Counted from the stretch's first letter, positions 1-10,075 are shown. The stretch: 64,000 nt of DNA from Varanus komodoensis (GCF_004798865.1 NW_025335587.1:1510542-1574541); one strand, 5' to 3'. The notes: generated from the sequence alone by a model not told the origin. Numbers and translations: made by a program.

Positions 1-305
1 CCTGAATTGGCTGATATGTACAAATTAGTCATTTTACACAAATGTCCTTAATATGTTTTAAGTGCAGGAGTCACAGCCTATCTTAGAAAAGAAGTTCATG
101 AGCTGGCTTTACTCACACCACATTATTCACTCTAATGCAGCTCTACTGAACCTGAATCTGGGGAGGGTGAATCTTCACACCTTTAGCTTCTTCATCCACC
201 CCCTCCCCCAACAGCAGCAAACATTTCAGGGGGAGGAGCTAGGGCAAAACAGTAACTTTCATTGTATTTGTCCAATTAATTCAAACTCAACAGCATAGGA
301 TTGTT
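1..305. other. Unassigned DNA
   Basis: No coding region, RNA gene or repeat recognised. The only reading frame is short and has no family resemblance. Confidence 0.5.
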
Positions 306-590
306 AATAAGCCTTGGTTCATATGTTCATCGAGAAACGGCCCTACAATAACATGATAGAGAGCCAGTGTGAACCCCTTCCCTTCACTAGTGGGAAAAGC
401 TTCCAATGTGAACTAGATCTTTGCTTAAAGATCCAGTTATGCAGCAGCCCATTCATGTCATTCACCTTTACACAGAGAAGGGTGGTTAGGCAGACTTTTA
501 TACAAAGGGTCAGGGTGAATGAGAGGTTCACTGTGTTTTCCACCTATGCCATTGCAGGGTCATTCAACTGAATGTATGAACCAAGACTAA
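306..590. mobile_element. Foldback MITE with long inverted arms
   Basis: The two ends are inverted copies of each other. CTTGGTTCATA at 313-323 is matched by its exact reverse complement at 575-585. Similarity continues inward for roughly 80 bases with mismatches: CCCTACAAT on the left pairs with CCCTGCAAT on the right arm, and CCAGTGTGAAC with CACAGTGAACC. A second tight hairpin lies near the middle: 411-422 pairs with 427-438 at 11 of 12 positions around a 4-base loop. No transposase frame is present, so this would be a non-autonomous DNA element. I cannot name the superfamily and see no certain target-site duplication. Confidence 0.7.
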
Positions 591-764
591 GAATCTTTTT
601 ATCATTGCAACGCTGCTGCCCATCAGATCAGCCTACAGTGCCTGTAGATTAGAAAGTTGTAAGCAACTGTTGTGATCACAGGACTGCATAACTGTTGTGA
701 GAAAACTGTACAGCGTAGGAGAGGAAGTATTCCCTCTCTACTAAGTGCTTGCACTATCTATCTA

Positions 765-925
765 TTTAAAGCTCTTATATCCCAACCTTTACAGTGTCTC
801 AGGGCAGCAATCAATCAGACAGACAGACAGACATAATATATAAAATCAATCTTAAAACACTACTGACATTTAAAATAATTGGAAAATAAAAAGGCTTTAG
901 CCTGGCACCACAGGTGTCTGTCCCT
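765..925 (-). mobile_element. L2-type LINE 3' fragment
   Basis: Read on the minus strand, this resembles the end of an L2 LINE: an AAGGC/GCC-rich stretch, then AT-rich untranslated sequence, then a GCCCTGAGACAC-like piece and TATAAGAGC before the tail. A small (CAGA)n tract lies at about 814-832. No reading frame remains. The assignment rests on the tail pattern alone, so a related tail-sharing SINE is possible. Confidence 0.4.
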
Positions 926-1842
926 GAGCAGGTAATGTCTTATAACATCCATAACCAGGACATCTATACAGCATATGTTCACTGAACACTATTTCTTTCT
1001 GCTTGCTTTGTTGGGATAAAACTAGACAGTTGCATCATCTAAATAAGCCAGTACATCATGACTTCAGAACTATTACCTCAGTTCAGAATTAACTGGTGCA
1101 TAGTGATCCGCCCAACAAATGGGAAAACTTTACTCATGGAATGGTTTCAAGCATGCATCCTTTCATCTATTACCTTCTCTATTCCAAACACACAGTACAA
1201 ACAGTATAGGATTTTGTCTACAGCAATTCAATAATTTGGAGACAGCAAAGTTTCACAGATCTCTGCTGGAGAGCACATTCAAACATGTACCACTGACTCC
1301 TATGCTGATTACTCACACCAGGGGCTTTGAAAAGAACACTGTCATCAACAACCACAACAGCGCACACAAAAACAGCAAGAATGAAAGTACTAAGGAAAAC
1401 CTCCCCCAGGCTCTTGGCAAACTCAAAATAATGTCAGCTTTCCAAAATATAAAGTTGGATTATTCTGCTCTTCAAGTATCAAAAACAACAAATTAATCCA
1501 ACTAATTAGCAATTAAAGAATGATAATTTAAGTTCAGAATTTCTAATATTGGCTCATCATGATCCCAATTAACTGAGTAGCAAATCTGCTTTTGTTTTTA
1601 ATTTTTTAAAAAAGTTTTTAATGCGAGAAGAGGATAAATAGATTTTTACCTCCTCTATTCTTGATAGTAATGTATTTTAGATCATCAATTGTAATCATTC
1701 TTGTAGTTCTAAAATTAGCTATGCTATACTTGATATACGTACAGACTATACTTATACTATTGAAGGTAGAAATTGTTCCCATTCAGTGCTTACCCAATGG
1801 ACAGAAAGGTTGCTATTTCTCTGATTTGGGGTACATGTTTTA
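926..1842. other. Unassigned AT-rich DNA
   Basis: About 0.9 kb with no recognised repeat or exon. A 125-codon open frame at 1119-1496 has no domain, signal peptide or family resemblance and looks like chance. Confidence 0.5.

Positions 1843-1893
<51 letters not shown>
1843..1893. repeat. (TTA)n microsatellite
   Basis: About 17 uninterrupted TTA units. The tract abuts the tail of the minus-strand element just downstream and is probably an expanded 3' tail, ATAATA on that element's own strand. It creates spurious poly-isoleucine frames on both strands. Confidence 0.95.
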
Positions 1894-1894
<1 letters not shown>

Positions 1895-2050
1895 ACATTT
1901 CTATGCCGCCCCTTGCCGAAACCTCGGGGCGGCTTACAACATGATAAAATACATTGAAATACAATAGTACATAATAAATTACCATTAAATATAACAATAC
2001 AAAAAATACATTGATTTACAAATATGTTTGTGTGCAAGTTCCAGCAGGCA
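1894..2050 (-). mobile_element. L2-type 3' tail with GC-rich hairpin
   Basis: On the minus strand this reads GTAAGCCGCCCCGAGG, a short spacer, GGGGCGGCATAGAAATG and then (ATA)n. This is the typical L2 or L2-tailed SINE terminus of reptiles. CCGCCCC and GGGGCGG form a small stem. The body upstream is AT-rich and not coding. A plus-strand relative with the same stem lies at 5340-5400. Confidence 0.7.
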
Positions 2051-2656
2051 TAAAAAAGAATAGACACAAGCTTATGATTTGATTTCTATCTCTATTTTTT
2101 CTCATCTTAAATTCCTGCATTACTCTTTTTAGTCTGATTTCTTCTAATATATGACTTTTTGTGTATTTTCCTTTGATATAGCCATTGTTGTGTGCATTTC
2201 ATTAAAAAACTACATCAGTGAATTGGGAAAAATGTGAATACCAAGTATAATTGTGTTTTAAGTTGCATATTAGTTCAGGAAGGGCAAATTTGGTTTTAAT
2301 ACAAACTGAACAAATGTTTCCCTAGTTCTATACATAATATGCACTCATCAGCTTGTGACAATCTACTACAAATATCACTTTGAGTGTTAGAAAGGGTCAA
2401 TCAACAGATAAGTCAGGCTGAATCGTGCACATGCTGATGAGATGCAGAAAGTTTCCTGCCACTGACTGCAGGACCGCAAATCCATGTGGACAGGTCTTCC
2501 CTGGGGATACATCATACTAAAGTAGTGATGTGAAAGCAGTCTAAATAGTTTCTTCTAATAATATCAAAAGAAGAAGGACAACATTGTTCTGGGCCAAATA
2601 TTTGGCCTAACATTTTTGTAACTTTCAGGTTGGTGGGGCTAAATAGTCCCTGAACA
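2051..2656. other. Unassigned DNA
   Basis: About 600 bases without recognised genes or repeats. Confidence 0.5.
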
Positions 2657-2707
2657 TCATCATTATTACTATTACTATTATTATTATTACAATATTATTA
2701 TTATTTT
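2657..2707. repeat. Imperfect (ATT)n microsatellite
   Basis: A run of CAT/TAT/TAC trinucleotides dominated by ATT, with several interruptions. Confidence 0.9.
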
Positions 2708-2749
2708 GGCAAAATCTCCACAAACTGGAAAAAATTGAAATATGATGTC

Positions 2750-4172
2750 TTGCAGAAGTATTTACCTCCCCTTTGACTTTTACATTTTTTGTGGTGTTAC
2801 AACCAGAAACTGAAATGGATTGAAATGGTACTGTCTTTACTTAACCTATGCAAGATACTCAGCACTATGAAAATGAAAAATACTTTTTATTGTATTTAGG
2901 TATGCAAAAACCAGCAATTGTCTGTTGCAAAAGTATTCATTCCACTCCTCCCTAATTAATACTTCATAGAAGCACCTTCGGCAGAAATTATAGTTGTGAG
3001 ACTTCCTGGATAATCCTCTTTCATCTGTGCATCTGGATTCTAGATTCTGGATTCCTGAAAATTTGTTCCAGCTCTGTTAGGTAAGATGGGGACTGTTGAT
3101 GAGGACTATCAAATCTTGCCACAGATTCTTAACCGGATTCAGGTTTGGGCCATTCTAAGACAATCAAGTTTGTGTTCATAAACTGCTCTGGGATTACTTT
3201 AGTTTTCTTTTTAGGGTCATTGTACTGCTGGCAGGTGAACCTCTCTCCTTGTCCCAGATACCTTCCAGACTGATTCAGGTTCTCCTATAGAATCGCCCTG
3301 TATTTGTCTCCATATTTCTTGGCCAATTTCCCAGTCCATATTGAGAAAAACATGCTGCCACCATCCTTAACTGTGGGGTTGGTGTTCTCAGGACAATAAC
3401 CTCTGTTGGCTTAATCCCCAACACATCATTCGGCATCAAGGCCAAAAAGCTCAGTGTTGCTCTCACTGGAGAGCCTTTCTCCCTATGTTTGCTTCATGTC
3501 CCTTATGCCATTTTGCAAACTCTGCATGGGTTTGCACCAGCAATGGCTTTCCTCTCTCCCTTCTTCTGTAAAACTCAGCTTTGTGACGCATCTAGATGTG
3601 ACTCTCTCCAGCTCCTTCAGACTTATCATTGACCTTCTTTAATACCTGCCTTACCCCATCTTCAGGTTTTCATGAGTGCCCTTCTCAAGGCAGTGCTCCA
3701 GTTGAGCCATATTCTTTCTATTTTGTGATAATGAATTTAACAATGGTTCAGGGAGATTATCTTTTTATAATCCAATCCTGATTGATGCTTCTGCACAACT
3801 TCATCTCAGAGTTGTCTCAATAGCTGCTGTATCTTTTATGACACTGTTTGCTTGTTTAGATCTGCTCTCCAACAAACTGAGAACTTCCAGAAACAGGTGA
3901 ATCTAATCTGAGATCATACGACACTGGAAATGAACATAGATGGACTCTATTCAACTACATACAGTATGTATCTTCTGGCGGTTTGCACCAGAGCTTATCC
4001 AGCATGTTACAGCAAAAGTGGTGAATACTTATGCAGCCAACAAGTGCTAGTTTTTTGTTTACTTTTGTGTTACAGTAAAAATGTTTTTGCATCCACAGTC
4101 CTGGCTATCTTGTGTCCACCAACTAGTAGCAATGCCAATTAAATCCATTTCAATTCCAGATTATAATACATG
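2750..4172 (-). mobile_element. Tc1-like DNA transposon, decayed
   Basis: About 1.4 kb, the usual size for Tc1/mariner. The ends are imperfect inverted repeats: the left has ACCAGAAACTGAAATGGATT near 2800-2820 and the right, read in reverse, has ATAATCTGGAATTGAAATGG near 4145-4165. Outer end sequence such as AAGTATTTACC at the left is typical of vertebrate Tc1-like elements, whereas the outermost right end is unclear. Internally the minus strand carries recognisable transposase pieces, annotated separately. Many stops and frame changes show an old, inactive copy. Confidence 0.8.
2960..3900 (-). pseudogene. Tc1-like transposase relic
   Basis: Read on the minus strand, conserved Tc1-family blocks survive in order. 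Near 3700-3775 a stretch reads FIITK*KEYGSTG, corresponding to the IIRKWKEYGTT block of the N-terminal DNA-binding half. Near 3428-3465 NTELFGLDAE matches the TKIELFGLNAK block after the first catalytic aspartate. Near 3346-3395 TVKDGGSMFFSIWTG matches the VKHGGGSIMVWG block before the second catalytic aspartate. The blocks lie in different frames with stops between them, so no functional enzyme can be made. The intact enzyme would be a DDE transposase of about 340 residues acting in the nucleus on the element's ends. Confidence 0.75.
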
Positions 4173-5270
4173 CTATAGATGAAGTAGCAGGAACTAGTAG
4201 ACATTCCTTTGCATAAAAAGCAAGCTGCTCTCAATTTGTTCTTCTATCTTTACTGAAAATTTGTCCTTTGGAAAAGGTTATGAAAATTCTGTGAATGTTG
4301 ATGGCTCCTGGGAAGGTGGCCACACTTTTGCATTAAGGGTTGCTTAGATTTCAGTGAGGCAGCCCAGTGGTGTTTTCATTTGTTTCTCCCTTCTCTCTTT
4401 CCCCTCTCTTTAATTTTACATAAAATAAAGGATAACCACAGCACTTACCAGCCAAAAGCTGCATCTTTTCAAAATCTCCATACTAATGGTGGTGAGAGTT
4501 TCAACATGATTCCGTGGGGGTGTGCGGGGGGGGGGGGAGCCCAGTCCTTTTATCCACACCTGGGAACCATGTGCTGTCATCCTGTGATGACATTCCAAGC
4601 TCTAGTCTTAAAGAATATACCAGTAAGATGAAACAATTGCTAGTTTTATTTCTTGGTTTCTCTTCATATGTTCTCAATGTTCACCCATCTCAGGAACAAA
4701 AATTGAGTCATAGAGCTAATTCCAACTCTTAAAGAAACCCTTTTGTTTTATGACCACTTGAGGGAAACAATGCAAACATACCTTACACAATTTTGAGAGA
4801 AGGGAGAGGGGAGTCTATCTTGGCCAATGGGATCAAACAGGAAAGATCCCTGTTAAAAACTTATCTGCCCACCCTTCACAGCCATTCAAGTGCCCACCTC
4901 TCTCTCTTGATGTTTGGATCAGTTTTCATTTTCCCTTTGATTAACCTGAAGATCAAAAAATTCTGCAGGGGACCACATTTGGATCATTCATGGGGAAAAA
5001 AAGTTGTCACAACTGGGGAGGATTTGAGACAGCAGGCAGGCAAAGCCATCCTCTTACCATTTTGTAGGAACCCAGAGTCTTGCCTCCAACGCAAGGTGTG
5101 CTAGTGCCTCATAATAGCAAAACTGCTTCCAAGTTTTCATGTTTGACCACATGCATGAAACTTGGGAGAAGTACCAAAAAAACAGTAAGTGGACATGAGC
5201 ATGTGAAAGTTCACATGCTTCAAACCCACATACTCAAAAGTTCACTACAGTTCTGTGATCACCAAAGCCG
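4173..5270. other. Unassigned DNA with a poly-G run
   Basis: No gene recognised over 1.1 kb. A run of 12 G at 4526-4537 is the only notable simple sequence. Short frames on both strands overlap it and look accidental. Confidence 0.5.
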
Positions 5271-5274
5271 GCCA

Positions 5275-5425
5275 GGGCAGCTTATTTTATTTTACTGTAT
5301 ATATTTTAATTGTCATTGTTTTAATGTATTTTGTATTCGATGTTGTAAGCCGCCCCGAGGCCTTGGCAAGGGGCGGCATAGAAATGTTTTAATAAATAAA
5401 ATAAATAAATAAAATAAAATAACCA
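5275..5425 (+). mobile_element. L2-type 3' tail
   Basis: AT-rich untranslated sequence (ATTTTAATTGTCATTG region) leads into GTAAGCCGCCCCGAGG, a short spacer, GGGGCGGCATAGAAATG and a TAATAAATAAAATAAAT tail. It is the plus-strand counterpart of the tail at 1894-1945 and belongs to the same tail family. It is severely 5'-truncated with no coding part. An L2 LINE or an L2-tailed SINE could have left it. Confidence 0.7.
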
Positions 5426-6204
5426 CTGAAGGAAGAGGTTTATTTTGCAAGTTCATTTTATTTTGCAGTGATGCCAAATTCTTAGGAGAATTTATATCCT
5501 GAATATTTCCCTTCATTGCTTCCTTTCTGTACTGGATTCTTCCAAGCTGTTTTTTCTTTGTTTTCATTGCCTTCCTGTATCTTGACAGTTGATCAGATTT
5601 CGATTAATTTTAAAGGGCATAGCTGGGTTGGTGCATGATCTTGTTATGGCAAATAATAAAAGAAATCTTCAAGGGAAAAATTAGTGGCGACATAATTATT
5701 CCTTGTGGTAACTCAAAACAGAGTTTATTTGAACAAAAGCTGTGGTAGATTCTTAATTGGAACACCCTACGGAGTCCCCTTGTCACCTCAATTCTCTTGT
5801 AACATCTTCAACATTTTAGAGAACTTTTAAAAAGCCAAGAATGGATGTGCAATAATTACGTGTTATTCGTGGTTTACTCTATATTCCTTCTTTGCCTAGT
5901 CTCTTTCTTGCATTTTTTACTCAAGGAGCAGATGGCTCAGCTATTTCAGCATCATACAATGGCTGCATTCTCATGCAATACTAAACCATGGTTTATTGTT
6001 CTACCCATGAATTGTATTGCAGACGAGCAAACAAACCCCATCTTGTTTTCCCTCTTATTTGTTTTTCCACTATCAGAGTAATTTCATTGCAGCCCAAGGG
6101 TTCAAGACATGAATAACATTACATCTGAATTACATGAATGAATAACATTTTGACCTGTAGGGTATAATAGTAAATCCACTTATAATTTCAAAATACATAT
6201 GACT
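5426..6204. other. Unassigned DNA
   Basis: About 0.8 kb without recognised features. Confidence 0.5.
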
Positions 6205-6490
6205 AGGATGGTCCTCCTGCGTGAGCATCCCTTAAGGAGGTGAGAGGGATGGCCAGTAGGAGGAGGGCCATTTCTGCAGTTGCTCCCCTTCTCTGGAATG
6301 CTCTCCCCAAGGAGATCCACCTGGCACCTTCCTTACTTTCTTTTAGGCACATTTTAATAACTAATTGCCACAGACCTTTCTTTTGGAAGTTTTACTGTAT
6401 TTTATTGTTGTTCTTAATGTGTACTATGTTAAAGTTCATGTTTTATTGTTTTTTTCATCTAGTGCTGTGAGCCACCCAGAGTGAGAGGGG
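6205..6490 (+). mobile_element. L2 LINE 3' end
   Basis: This contains the C-terminal end of the L2 reverse-transcriptase reading frame followed by 3' untranslated sequence, ending at GTGAGCCACCCAGAGTGA. In a complete element that tail would continue into a GGGCGG..ATAGAAAT..AATAAAT terminus, but here it breaks off next to the LTR-like unit at 6493-6821. This 5'-truncated copy lacks all of the polymerase core. Confidence 0.75.
6240..6360 (+). pseudogene. L2 ORF2 C-terminal fragment
   Basis: The frame reads RRRAISAVAPLLWNALPKEI followed by LAPSLLSFRHIL. This is the hallmark C-terminal block of L2, CR1 and Jockey-type LINE proteins (consensus RxFSVAAPxLWNxLPxxIR..PSLxxFK). The frame stays open into the 3' untranslated region without meaning there. 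The intact protein would be an endonuclease/reverse transcriptase; this fragment has no catalytic residues. Confidence 0.75.
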
Positions 6491-6492
6491 TC

Positions 6493-6821
6493 TGTAAGGA
6501 ATTCTTGGGTGCAGGCCAGGCTCCTCGTGGCATCAACCCCATGGCAAGATGTCAACTGAGATAGGAGGACCAAGTAAATGGACACTGTGTGGAGAGGAGG
6601 CATGTTTGCTTTCAGAGAGCCCCTCCCAAGGGGGTGAGGCCCAGGCATGTTCATAAGGAGAGTCCCTGGAGGTAAACACTAGATTGGATTCAACCAATTG
6701 CTTTGTGTACACTCAGAAATCTGTTCTGAGTGATTTGTACTTTGGAGCAATAAAGAAAGTTTTGTAAGGAAAACAGTCTTTGGCTGGTGATTGTTTGAAG
6801 GAGGAACTTTGGCTCGTGACA
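6493..6821 (+). mobile_element. Candidate solo LTR (fossil)
   Basis: The unit begins TGTAAGG and ends GTGACA. It has LTR-like layout: a TATA-like CATAAGG about half-way, and AATAAA near 6752 followed by a GT-rich stretch typical of an R/U5 boundary. It sits where an L2 3' tail breaks off, suggesting insertion into the L2. No second LTR, primer-binding site or internal region is seen, and no clear target duplication, so the family is unknown and the call tentative. Confidence 0.4.
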
Positions 6822-7374
6822 CTTTGAAAATAATTTTATAGAAAAGAACTGACATCTATTTTGTAACTTAAAGTTCATTTGCAGCGTTGTGTGAACTATA
6901 CCGACTTAGAATTCATTTCAGGGTTGTTCAGAGGTTTCAAAAGGAGACCACCTATCCATTGATCTGATGGAATTATTATGCATGCATGAAGTGGATCATG
7001 GGAAAAGGCAATTATTTTTAGCAATATTTACTTTCAAGGGATATTATTTAGGTAAGGAAAGTTTTCTTTTGCTCCAGTGCACAGCCTGACATGGGAAAGT
7101 AATCATTCAAATGCTTTTAAGAGAAGGAGCCTGGATGTATAACACTTTGCAGCTAGGGAGAAATGAATGTAGATTGCAGCAGTGATAGAAAAGCTATAAA
7201 TACACACTCTGCTGGTTCAATTTAAGGATTTAAAAGAGTATTTCAAGACCAAAGCATTGATATATTTCTCCTTATATGCGAATATTGTTATTAGCAATGT
7301 CAAACTTAAGAACAGTCTTTCTGAAGGACAAATAAGGGTCATGATGTCAGGGATTATTTGCTACACAGGGCCTC
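6822..7374. other. Unassigned DNA
   Basis: The first 30 bases (CTTTGAAAATAATTTTATAG) could be the displaced end of the L2 tail that breaks off at 6490. The rest shows nothing recognisable. Confidence 0.4.
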
Positions 7375-7625
7375 TCCCCATTATGTATTTAATTAAATCC
7401 ATATTCCACCTTTTTCCTGAAAGGAGCCTAAGGCAATTTACATGATCTTTCTCTCCCTTTCCCTTTCCCTGTTCCAGTTTATCTTCACAACATCCCTGCA
7501 AGGTAGGTCAGGCTGAAAGTTAATGACTGGCCCATAGTTACCCAGTAAGTTTCATGGATGAGTGAGGAACAGAATCTGGATCCCCCAGTACTAGTCCAAC
7601 ACTTTCACCTCTGCACCATTGGGCA
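7375..7625 (-). mobile_element. tRNA-derived SINE with L2-like tail
   Basis: On the minus strand it has a tRNA-like head (AGTGTTGGACTAGTACTGGG, then GGGATCCAGATTCTG at the B-box position), the body words CACTCATCCATGAAACTTAC and GGGTAAC.ATGGGCCAGTCATT, and an L2-like 3' part (GTAAATTGCC..AGG..GGAATATGGATTTAATT). This matches an abundant reptile SINE whose body also carries CCTCACAGGGTTGTTGTGAGGAT-like sequence. The copy is diverged and its B box is poor, so it is probably old and silent. Confidence 0.7.
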
Positions 7626-8034
7626 GAGAGAGCCAGCGACTGCAGGCAGCAAATGCTAGGAAGTGGCAGCTAGGTGCTGGAGTGGAGACCTGAAGTCCAT
7701 AGGGCCTGGCCTTCATCTCCTGAACTATCCTGCTGCCTTCCACTGTGCTGAAAGATTCTTTCCAAGCAACTGCCAGTGTTGAAGGAAGGTTCCACTACCT
7801 GTCCAGCTGGCTTATTGTATGTGAACTTGGGGGGTGGGGTCATCTTGTTCTTGCTTTGGACAGCAAAATATGCCCAAGCCAATCCTGTAAACTATAATGT
7901 TTGATAAATAGCCCACAGACAATTTTCTGTCAGTGGTCTAAGCTGGGATGCAGAGTTCTTTAGGGCTGTGGTGCCTCATCCCATCATGGAGAAAGGACTC
8001 AGGGTGCCCTACATTCCCACTGCTATCTCTTTGC
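7626..8034. other. Unassigned DNA
   Basis: No recognised feature. Confidence 0.45.
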
Positions 8035-8193
8035 TGAGATCAAAGATATTAGCAAGGATAAGCAGTAGTGGGACGGACCCATTGGAGAAAAGCCCAGGCA
8101 TCTCTGCCTACCTGCAGCCATCTCTGAGATGGGACATTTGATCAGGCATAAGCAGCGGTGGGAGCTGCATGTACGGAGAAGAGCAGCCACTTG
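8035..8193. repeat. Diverged tandem duplication, 90-bp offset
   Basis: The block starting TGAGATCAAAGATATTAG at 8035 is echoed by TGAGATGGGACATTTGATCA at 8125. Both continue with GATAAGCAG/CATAAGCAG, GTGGGA and GGAGAA. Similarity over about 65 bases is moderate, so this is either an old local duplication or two copies of a short repeat. Confidence 0.45.
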
Positions 8194-8627
8194 CCCTGCT
8201 ATGGACAAGCCCGACTCCCATCACCTCCCATGCCTGCCCGCTCTGCTCTGACATTGGTCATACCAGTGGGGGTTCCATCACCAGCCAACAGGGAAACTTC
8301 TGCTGTGATCTCTTGTTCCCACATCTGTGATCACAGCAGGGGGTGCATCTGATGAGATTCCTCCAGCTGGCAGGACTTAGTGCTAAAGCCCCAGCCCTAT
8401 AGGAACCCCAAGTGGCAAGGGAGACTCATAGGTTACAGAGTCTGCAGACCTTATCTTAACTAACGGCAAACGCAGAAAGAAAAACGTAGAAATCAATGAA
8501 AATATATTTTTCATTTCACAGTTGTATAGGTGTGTGTGTGCACGCACTCCTACAAAAGAAATGTGAGCATACAAGGAAAACTGTTGAGTTTGAGGATTAA
8601 TCATAACTGCTGTGTTGTACAGAGCTC
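8194..8627. other. Unassigned DNA
   Basis: Nothing recognised apart from a short GTGTGTGTGC tract near 8530. Confidence 0.45.
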
Positions 8628-8712
8628 AAATATAGCCTGAAGTGCCTGATCTGGCCTAATCTTGGAAGTTAAGCAGGGTTGGGCCTGGTTGAAATCTGGA
8701 TGGGTGACTTAA
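8628..8712 (+). pseudogene. 5S rRNA-like fragment
   Basis: The stretch carries the core of vertebrate 5S rRNA in order: GCCTGATCTGGCCTAATCTT, GGAAGTTAAGCAGGGTTGGG, CCTGGTTGAAATCTGGATGG and GTGACTT. These cover the internal control region (AGCTAAGCAGGGTCGGGCCTGG in real 5S genes). Several substitutions, a degraded 5' end and the missing 3' end rule out a functional gene. It could be a 5S pseudogene or the head of a 5S-derived (SINE3-type) retroposon. Confidence 0.75.
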
Positions 8713-9252
8713 ATGTTAACTGCCCAGAAAGCTTTAGCTACAGCAGCATAGGAATGTAATGTAACAATAGGAATTTTGCAAAAACAGAGAACCTGTCCTG
8801 ATGCTGGAATATACATGGCTATCCATCCTTGAAACATAGGCTGGGAGACTTGGGAACTTTTTGTAAACTGGTTAATTGGTCATTAATTGCTTAGCTGGAA
8901 TTGAGTTCATGAGAACTGGTCCTTGGCAAAATGTATTATGTGTGTCTGCTCCAGGCGCCAGGAAGTTGTTCTGAACTAAGCTTTTCTAACCACAATTGCT
9001 TCCCTGTTAGTTTAAGTGCAGGGAGCCAAAACATGAAGACATTCCTTTGTATGCATGGATCAGTGCTCTAAATTCAGACAACATGAAGTCCCATACATGA
9101 GCTCATGATTCATGCACACCAGCATACACAAGGAGTTTTGGACTGAAAACTGAGTTGAGATGCAGCCTTGAACACATTGTGATTTTTCATAAGACTAAAG
9201 GAAAAAGGCTGCTGCTTTATAGCAAGTGCAACTAGTGAGGTGGGCTGAGAGA
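8713..9252. other. Unassigned DNA after the 5S-like fragment
   Basis: Positions 8720-8760 (CCCAGAAAGC..AGCATAGGAATG) may be the body of a 5S-headed SINE, but I cannot bound it. Nothing else is recognised. Confidence 0.4.
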
Positions 9253-9687
9253 GTCTACAGCAGTGATTTTCAACCACTGGTCCATGGGCCAGTGCCGGTT
9301 CGCGGGAGATATCCTGCCGGTCCGTAGGGTGGATGCATCCCGCTTACCACAGACCGGTGTGGGGGCTGGCTGTGCTCTACTACCTCTTCCTCGGTCGGTG
9401 CACCAGTGCCTCCAGGGGGGCCAGTGAGGAGAGAGTTAGCTCAGTGGGAGCCAGCTGGGAGCCACATTGCACTGATTTTGGCATTTTATTATTTTGCCGG
9501 CATTTTTTGTTGCTTGGTTTGATTGTTTTGGAGATTTATTTTGTTTTGGTATTGTGTTTAGAAACTAATACTCAGAATACTGTATCATGTGTGGTGCTTT
9601 TCGTTTCTGCCTCAGTGGTCTCTGAGGTGCTTTTCCTGTTTCCACCAGTCCTCAGCTGTGGAAAGGCTGAAATCCACTGGTCTACAG
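9253..9687. mobile_element. hAT-type MITE with 8-bp target duplication
   Basis: The element occupies 9261-9679 (419 bases). The 8-base word GTCTACAG flanks it on both sides (9253-9260 and 9680-9687), as expected of hAT elements. The termini are inverted repeats: left CAGTGATTTTCAACCACTGG, right (reversed) CAGTGGATTTCAGCCTTTCC. Inside are paired phrases about a CCGGT/ACCGG centre and no transposase, so it moved using an enzyme encoded elsewhere. A 122-codon open frame beginning at 9333 runs through the element and out past its end, so it is a chance frame. Confidence 0.9.
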
Positions 9688-9699
9688 CAGCCCTTCACT

Positions 9700-10075
9700 A
9701 GCAGCCCGACAAAGGAAGTGAGCTAGGTGGCTACTCAGAAGAAAACCTTTTCTGTTGAGTGAGTCTAGTTGAAGAATCAGCTTCCCAGAAAGAACAGGGT
9801 TTATGTTTAGGCTATGCTGTCTTCAGTGCCAGGTGAAGCTCTTCTTTTCCCAGGCATGGGAATCTTTCTGATTCTGTTTCTGAATCTGTTATTGTATTTT
9901 AAATCTATGTATTACTGCTAGCTTTTTTAAAGTTGCATACCATTGTTTACACATTTATATTGACTTTTATTAGGTTGTACTTTATGTTTCCAATTGCTGT
10001 GAACTGTCTAGAGGGCTTTGGCTATTGAGTGTAAAAAGTACATAGATTGAAAAATAAAATTAAGATCCTGTCTGA
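9700..10075 (+). mobile_element. L2-type LINE 3' end
   Basis: The 5' part (GAAAACCTTTTCTGTTGAGT .. GAATCAGCTTCCCAGAAAGA) corresponds to the RAFSV..LWNxLPRE C-terminal block of L2 ORF2, now out of frame. AT-rich untranslated sequence and CTGTGAACTGTCTAGAGGGC follow, ending in GAAAAATAAAATTAAG. It is 5'-truncated and old. Confidence 0.65.

Noticed and set aside
1661-2067. Frames with a long run of isoleucines on both strands
   Set aside because: They are translations of the (TTA)n microsatellite.
9333-9701. 122-codon plus-strand frame with a hydrophobic stretch
   Set aside because: It starts inside the hAT MITE and runs out past its right end, so it is not a host gene.
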